A stretch of DNA of 64,000 bases from Pseudomonas fluorescens (GTDB taxonomy: Bacteria > Pseudomonadota > Gammaproteobacteria > Pseudomonadales > Pseudomonadaceae): contig NZ_CP012830.1 of assembly GCF_001307155.1 (NCBI RefSeq), positions 3,718,501-3,782,500 on the forward strand, read 5' to 3'. The notes under the pieces were generated by a model, which was given only the letters and a program-made list of their open reading frames with translations, searched no databases and was not told the DNA's origin. Each line of letters begins with the position of its first letter. Position 1 is the stretch's first letter. A program made the position numbers and the translations under genes. Shown piece after piece: positions 60,585-64,000 of this stretch.

Positions 60585-60893
60585 TTACGACTTGGCTTTG
60601 TAGGCGGCCATTTGACCGAAGCCGGTCGGTGAGGTCGGGCTGGCGGTCTTCTCGCAAGTGCCTTTTGGCACCAGTTTGAAGTGGTTGCTCTCGAAGTCGA
60701 TTTTCGAGGTGCCCGCGCAGGTAGTGCCTGCACCTGCGGCGCAATCGTTCTTGCCTTTCATGGCGACGCCAAAGCATTTTTCCATGTCAGTGGCTGCGGC
60801 GTGGGCAGTGGTCGGCAGAGCCGCGATGCTCAGGGCGGAACCCAAGGCCAGGGCGAGGGCGGCGGCGGACAGGGTGCGAGTGGTAGCAGTCAT
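60585..60893 (-). CDS. DUF2282 bufferin-type RiPP precursor (BufA1-like)
   Basis: 102 residues from ATG 60893 with GGAG at 60901-60904. A signal peptide ends after about residue 32 (LPTTAHA). The core has four Cys at 40, 51, 59 and 80 (EKCFGVAMKGKNDC, TTCAGTSK, KGTCEK), the DUF2282/BufA1 pattern. In studied systems the inner Cys pair becomes thiooxazole and the periplasmic peptide sequesters copper. First gene of a four-gene operon. Confidence 0.92.
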   Translation of the reverse strand: MTATTRTLSAAALALALGSALSIAALPTTAHAAATDMEKCFGVAMKGKNDCAAGAGTTCAGTSKIDFESNHFKLVPKGTCEKTASPTSPTGFGQMAAYKAKS

Positions 60894-60908
60894 GGTGTTT
60901 CTCCAAAC

Positions 60909-60950
60909 GAGGGGTGGGTTCAAGTAAGCGTTGGTGCTTGCTTACCCCTC
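60909..60950 (-). promoter_or_regulatory. Dyad in the bufA leader
   Basis: GAGGGGT (60909-60915) with ACCCCTC (60944-60950), and an inner GTAAGC (60924-60929) with GCTTAC (60940-60945). The two pairings share two bases, so they would compete. The near arm is four nt from the Shine-Dalgarno. Could be an operator or an RNA switch. Confidence 0.45.
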
Positions 60951-61013
60951 TAGAGAAAGGTCATTCGAGTTCGTTACAGCGCGTGTGAAAAAACTTTTGT
61001 ACACGACACAATC

Positions 61014-61081
61014 CTGTAGGAGCACGGCTTGCGGCGATGGTGCCCGGGAGAACGCCATCGCCGGTAAGCCGTGCTCCTACA
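61014..61081. repeat. REP-like hairpin, GTAGGAGCACGGCTTGC variant
   Basis: Inverted units CTGTAGGAGCACGGCTTGCGG and CCGGTAAGCCGTGCTCCTACA form one compact hairpin upstream of the bufferin operon, next to the livF terminator. Confidence 0.85.
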
Positions 61082-61084
61082 AGG

Positions 61085-61117
61085 CAAAAAAAAACGGCCC
61101 GCAGGCCGTTTTTTTTG
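61085..61117 (-). terminator. Terminator of the liv operon
   Basis: Stem AACGGCC/GGCCGTT with CGCA loop, A-run at 61086-61094 and T-run at 61110-61117; active in either direction, ten nt past the livF stop. Confidence 0.9.
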
Positions 61118-61126
61118 CAGCAGTGC

Positions 61127-61828
61127 TTAGCCGCCCAGGTAGGCGTCGCGCACTTTAGGGTCGCTCAGCAGGGCTGCACCGGTGCCTTGCATCACTACCC
61201 GGCCGTTTTCCAGCACATAGGCACGGTCGGCAACCTTCAACGCCTGGTTAGCATTCTGTTCAACCAGGAACACCGTCACACCATCCTTGCGCAGCTGTTC
61301 GATGATGTCGAAGATCTGCTGGATGATGATCGGCGCCAATCCCAGCGACGGCTCGTCGAGCAGCAGCAGCTTGGGTTTGCTCATCAGCGCCCGACCGATG
61401 GCAAGCATCTGCTGCTCACCACCCGACATGGTGCCGCCGCGCTGGTTGAAGCGTTCCTTGAGCCGCGGGAACAACCCCAGGACCTTGTCCATTTGCTCCT
61501 GGTAATCGCCTTTCTCGGTGAAGAAACCGCCCATGGCGAGGTTTTCTTCCACGGTCAGACGGGCAAACACCCGACGACCTTCCGGGACCACGGCGATGCT
61601 TTTACGCATGATTCGCGCGGAGTCCTGGCCGACCAGTTCTTCGCCCATGTAGCGAATGCTGCCGCTATGGGCTTGCGGCGAACCGCACAGGGTCATCAGC
61701 AGGGTGGATTTGCCGGCGCCGTTGGCCCCGATCAGCGTGACGATCTCGCCCTGACGGACTTCGACGTTGACGCCGTGCAGGGCCTGGATCTTGCCGTAGA
61801 AGGTGGAAACGTTTTCGAACTGCAGCAT
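61127..61828 (-). CDS. livF: Branched-chain amino acid ABC transporter ATPase LivF
   Basis: 233 residues. Walker A GANGAGKST, signature MSGGEQQML, Walker B LLLLDEPSLGL. LivF/BraG subfamily. Starts one base after the livG stop; last gene of the operon. Confidence 0.95.
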   Translation of the reverse strand: MLQFENVSTFYGKIQALHGVNVEVRQGEIVTLIGANGAGKSTLLMTLCGSPQAHSGSIRYMGEELVGQDSARIMRKSIAVVPEGRRVFARLTVEENLAMGGFFTEKGDYQEQMDKVLGLFPRLKERFNQRGGTMSGGEQQMLAIGRALMSKPKLLLLDEPSLGLAPIIIQQIFDIIEQLRKDGVTVFLVEQNANQALKVADRAYVLENGRVVMQGTGAALLSDPKVRDAYLGG

Positions 61829-62596
61829 TTACGCTTCCCCCAGGTAGGCTTTGATCACTTCAGGATTGTCGCGGATCTGTTCCGGCGTGCCGTTGGCCAG
61901 AGGCGTGCCCTGGTTGATCACGAAAATGTGGTCGGAGATGCTCATGACCAGTTTCATGTCGTGTTCGATCAATAGCACGGTGACGTTATGCTCTTCACGC
62001 AGGGTGCCGATCAGCGCCTTGAGGTCGTCGGTTTCCCGCGGGTTGAGGCCGGCGGCTGGTTCGTCGAGCATCAGGATGCTTGGACGGGTCATCATGCAAC
62101 GGGCGATTTCCAGGCGGCGCTGCTGACCGTAGGCCAGGGTACCGGCCGGACGGTTGGCAAACTCCTTGAGGTTGACCTTGTCGAGCCAGAACTCGGCGTA
62201 TTCCATGGCCTCGCGTTCGCTGCGGCGAAACGCCGGGGTCTTGAACAGACCCGCCAGGAAGTTGGTGTTCAGGTGCCGGTGCTGAGCGATCAGCAGGTTT
62301 TCCACGGCGGTCATTTCCTTGAACAACCGCACGTTCTGGAACGTCCGCACCACGCCTTTACCGGCGATCTTGTGGCCGGGCAGGCCTTCGATCGCTTCAC
62401 CGTTGAGCTGGATAGTGCCAGCAGTGGGCTTGTAGAAACCGGTCAGGCAGTTGAACACAGTGGTCTTGCCGGCACCGTTAGGGCCAATCATCGATACCAC
62501 CTGTTTCTCTTTCACGCTCAGGGCAACGCTATTGACCGCCAGCAAGCCGCCAAAGCGCATGCTCAGGCCTTCTACTTTCAGGATCTCTCTGCTCAT
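61829..62596 (-). CDS. livG: Branched-chain amino acid ABC transporter ATPase LivG
   Basis: 255 residues. Walker A GPNGAGKTT, GQQRRLEIAR signature region, Walker B SILMLDEPAAGLN. LivG/BraF subfamily; start overlaps the livM stop as ATGA. Confidence 0.95.
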   Translation of the reverse strand: MSREILKVEGLSMRFGGLLAVNSVALSVKEKQVVSMIGPNGAGKTTVFNCLTGFYKPTAGTIQLNGEAIEGLPGHKIAGKGVVRTFQNVRLFKEMTAVENLLIAQHRHLNTNFLAGLFKTPAFRRSEREAMEYAEFWLDKVNLKEFANRPAGTLAYGQQRRLEIARCMMTRPSILMLDEPAAGLNPRETDDLKALIGTLREEHNVTVLLIEHDMKLVMSISDHIFVINQGTPLANGTPEQIRDNPEVIKAYLGEA

Positions 62597-63849
62597 TTAC
62601 GCAGCTCCATGTGAGGACGTTGCATGGGCAGCAGACCTTGAGGACGCCAGATCATCATCAGCACCATCAAGGCGCCGAACATCAACATGCGGTATTCGCT
62701 GAAGTCACGCATCAGCTCGGGCAACAGGATCATCACGACGGCCGCGAGGACCACGCCCAGTTGCGAGCCCATGCCGCCCAGCACCACGATGGCGAGGATG
62801 GTGGCCGACTCGATGAAGGTGAACGACTCCGGAGTTACCAGTCCTTGACGTGCGGCGAAGAAGCTACCGGCAAAACCGGCGAAGCAGGCACCCAGGGTGA
62901 AGGCCGACAGCTTGATCACGGTCGGGTTCAGGCCCAGGGCCCGGCAGGCGATTTCGTCTTCACGCAACGCTTCCCAGGCACGGCCGATCGGCATGCGCAG
63001 CAGACGGTTGATCACGAACAGCGCGAACAGCGCCAGCAGCAGCGCGACCAGGTAGAGGAAAACCACCTTGCTGACCGGGTTGTACGTCAGGCCGAAGAAC
63101 TCGTGGAAGGTCTGCATGCCTTCGGCGGCCGTTCTCTCGAAGCTCAGGCCGAACAGCGACGGTTTGGGAATGTTGCTGATACCGTTCGGTCCGCCCGTGA
63201 GGCCCGTCAGGTTACGCAGGAACAGACGGATGATCTCACCGAAGCCCAGGGTCACGATCGCCAGATAGTCACCGCGTAAACGCAGCACCGGGAAGCCCAG
63301 CAAGAAGCCGAAGGTTGCCGCCATCAAGCCGGCGATGGGCAGGCAGATCCAGAAGCTCAGACCGTAGTAGTGCGACAGCAGCGCATAGCTGTAGGCGCCC
63401 ACGGCGTAGAAACCGACGTAGCCCAGGTCGAGCAGACCTGCCAGACCGACCACGATGTTCAGGCCCAGACCGAGCAGCACATAGATCAGAATCAGTGTGG
63501 CGATATCCACCGCACCGCGCGAGCCGAAGAACGGCCAGACCAGAGCGATGACGATCAACCCCATGATGACCCAGCGCTGGGTGCTGGGCAGGGTCAGGAA
63601 ATTGCTCGCACTGGCCGGGATCAATTTACCTTTGGGCACGGAGCGCATGGCCGCCGTGTATTCGCGGTCGAACAGCACGCGCAGGAACATCAACACCGAG
63701 CAGGCGGCGATGATCAGCAGCGTGGAGGTCGTGGCACCCTGTACTTCGAGGTTGATGCCGGCGATGGACAGTTTCAGGCCGAGTACCGGGTACGCCACAG
63801 CCCAAACCAATAGCGCGCTGAAAAGCGCCTGTCTAAGATTCCTGATCAT
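62593..63849 (-). CDS. livM: Branched-chain amino acid ABC transporter permease LivM
   Basis: 418 residues with about ten helices. The LivM core is GLNIVVGLAGLLDLGYVGFYA, with the EAA-type loop RAWEALREDEIACRALGLN. The N-terminal extension with two extra helices is usual for pseudomonad BraE. Start overlaps the livH stop as ATGA. Confidence 0.95.
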   Translation of the reverse strand: MIRNLRQALFSALLVWAVAYPVLGLKLSIAGINLEVQGATTSTLLIIAACSVLMFLRVLFDREYTAAMRSVPKGKLIPASASNFLTLPSTQRWVIMGLIVIALVWPFFGSRGAVDIATLILIYVLLGLGLNIVVGLAGLLDLGYVGFYAVGAYSYALLSHYYGLSFWICLPIAGLMAATFGFLLGFPVLRLRGDYLAIVTLGFGEIIRLFLRNLTGLTGGPNGISNIPKPSLFGLSFERTAAEGMQTFHEFFGLTYNPVSKVVFLYLVALLLALFALFVINRLLRMPIGRAWEALREDEIACRALGLNPTVIKLSAFTLGACFAGFAGSFFAARQGLVTPESFTFIESATILAIVVLGGMGSQLGVVLAAVVMILLPELMRDFSEYRMLMFGALMVLMMIWRPQGLLPMQRPHMELRK

Positions 63850-64000
63850 ACTTTCTCAACCTCCGGACGGCCCAACAGGCCGGTTGGCCGGAATAACAAC
63901 ACCAGAACCAGAAGGCCGAAAGCCACCACGTCCTTGTACTGGTCACCGAATATATCGGCGCCGAATGCTTCGGCCACCCCCAGCACCAGACCACCGAGCA
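63846..64000 (-). CDS. livH: LivH permease, C-terminal part (cut by window end)
   Basis: The last 51 codons of the upstream permease: FGADIFGDQYKDVVAFGLL then LLFRPTGLLGRPEVEKV and TGA. The FRPxGLLG end is typical of LivH/BraD. The rest of the gene, and probably the livJ/braC-type binding protein, lies beyond the window. Confidence 0.92.
   Translation of the reverse strand, partial: LGGLVLGVAEAFGADIFGDQYKDVVAFGLLVLVLLFRPTGLLGRPEVEKV

Noticed and set aside
60972..60978. TGTAACG on the minus strand as an ECF-sigma -35 element for the bufferin operon
   Set aside because: No matching -10 element at the proper distance and no sigma gene nearby.

Overview
The window reads as chromosome of a Pseudomonas of the P. 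fluorescens group. GC is high. The core genes are pseudomonad: finR-fpr, an erdR-type regulator, the aotJQMOP operon, a DUF3077-type gene and REP families of the 'GTGGCGAGGGAGCTTGCTCCC' and 'GTAGGAGCAAGGCTTGCC' type. Much of the gene order agrees with what I recall of P. aeruginosa PAO1 (cinA-recA-recX to dgkA; mprF/virJ-like pair and dinB; dinG-esterase-OmpA-pdxH; bra/liv). That comparison is from memory, not a search.

Layout. (1) 1-2.4 kb: right end of a prophage or tailocin cluster (tail protein end, tail fibre, GH19 endolysin, nested Rz/Rz1 spanins) inserted upstream of cinA. (2) 2.5-4.6 kb: cinA, SOS-controlled recA, recX. (3) 4.6-13.9 kb: LOG-family nucleosidase, orphan ribbon-helix-helix protein, PA3611-like exported protein, tapT, erdR-like regulator, dgkA, divergent finR/fpr, trmO, a DUF1456 gene with an SDR gene remnant behind it, a pseudouridine synthase-like gene, a GNAT. 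(4) 14-18.5 kb: rimO, kup, and a DUF3077-like gene with a strikingly structured 5' leader. (5) 18.5-30.9 kb: aminoacyl-phosphatidylglycerol hydrolase and synthase, two tRNA-fMet genes, SOS-controlled dinB, a lipoprotein, proS, ampG, an alkyltransferase-like gene, a cold-shock gene, dcd. (6) 31-38 kb: arginine/ornithine ABC operon and a QuiP-like acylase. (7) 38-51.4 kb: isochorismatase-like gene, SEC-C proteins, small membrane and secreted proteins, SOS-controlled dinG, agarase-like protein, esterase, OmpA-like lipoprotein, pdxH, SlyB-like lipoprotein. (8) 51.4-58.3 kb: nhaA, a cysteine-synthase-like enzyme, FAD oxidoreductase, lipoprotein, divergent SDR/LysR. (9) 58.4-60.9 kb: a four-gene bufferin-type RiPP operon (DUF2282 precursor, DUF692/MNIO enzyme, DUF2063 partner, DoxX). 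(10) 61.1-64 kb: branched-chain amino acid ABC operon, cut by the window end in livH.

Main points of interest. The bufferin (MNIO/RiPP) operon at 58.4-60.9 kb is probably copper-related and has a dyad in its leader. The DUF3077 leader at 17.93-18.2 kb has nested perfect stems, a UUCG hairpin and an SD/anti-SD hairpin, and may be an undescribed riboregulator. Three genes (recA, dinB, dinG) carry exact CTG-N10-CAG LexA boxes. Several enzymes look altered at key residues: an isochorismatase-like protein with Ser for Cys, a pseudouridine synthase without Asp at the aligned catalytic position, an ATL protein with Trp for Cys, and an SDR without Tyr-Lys.
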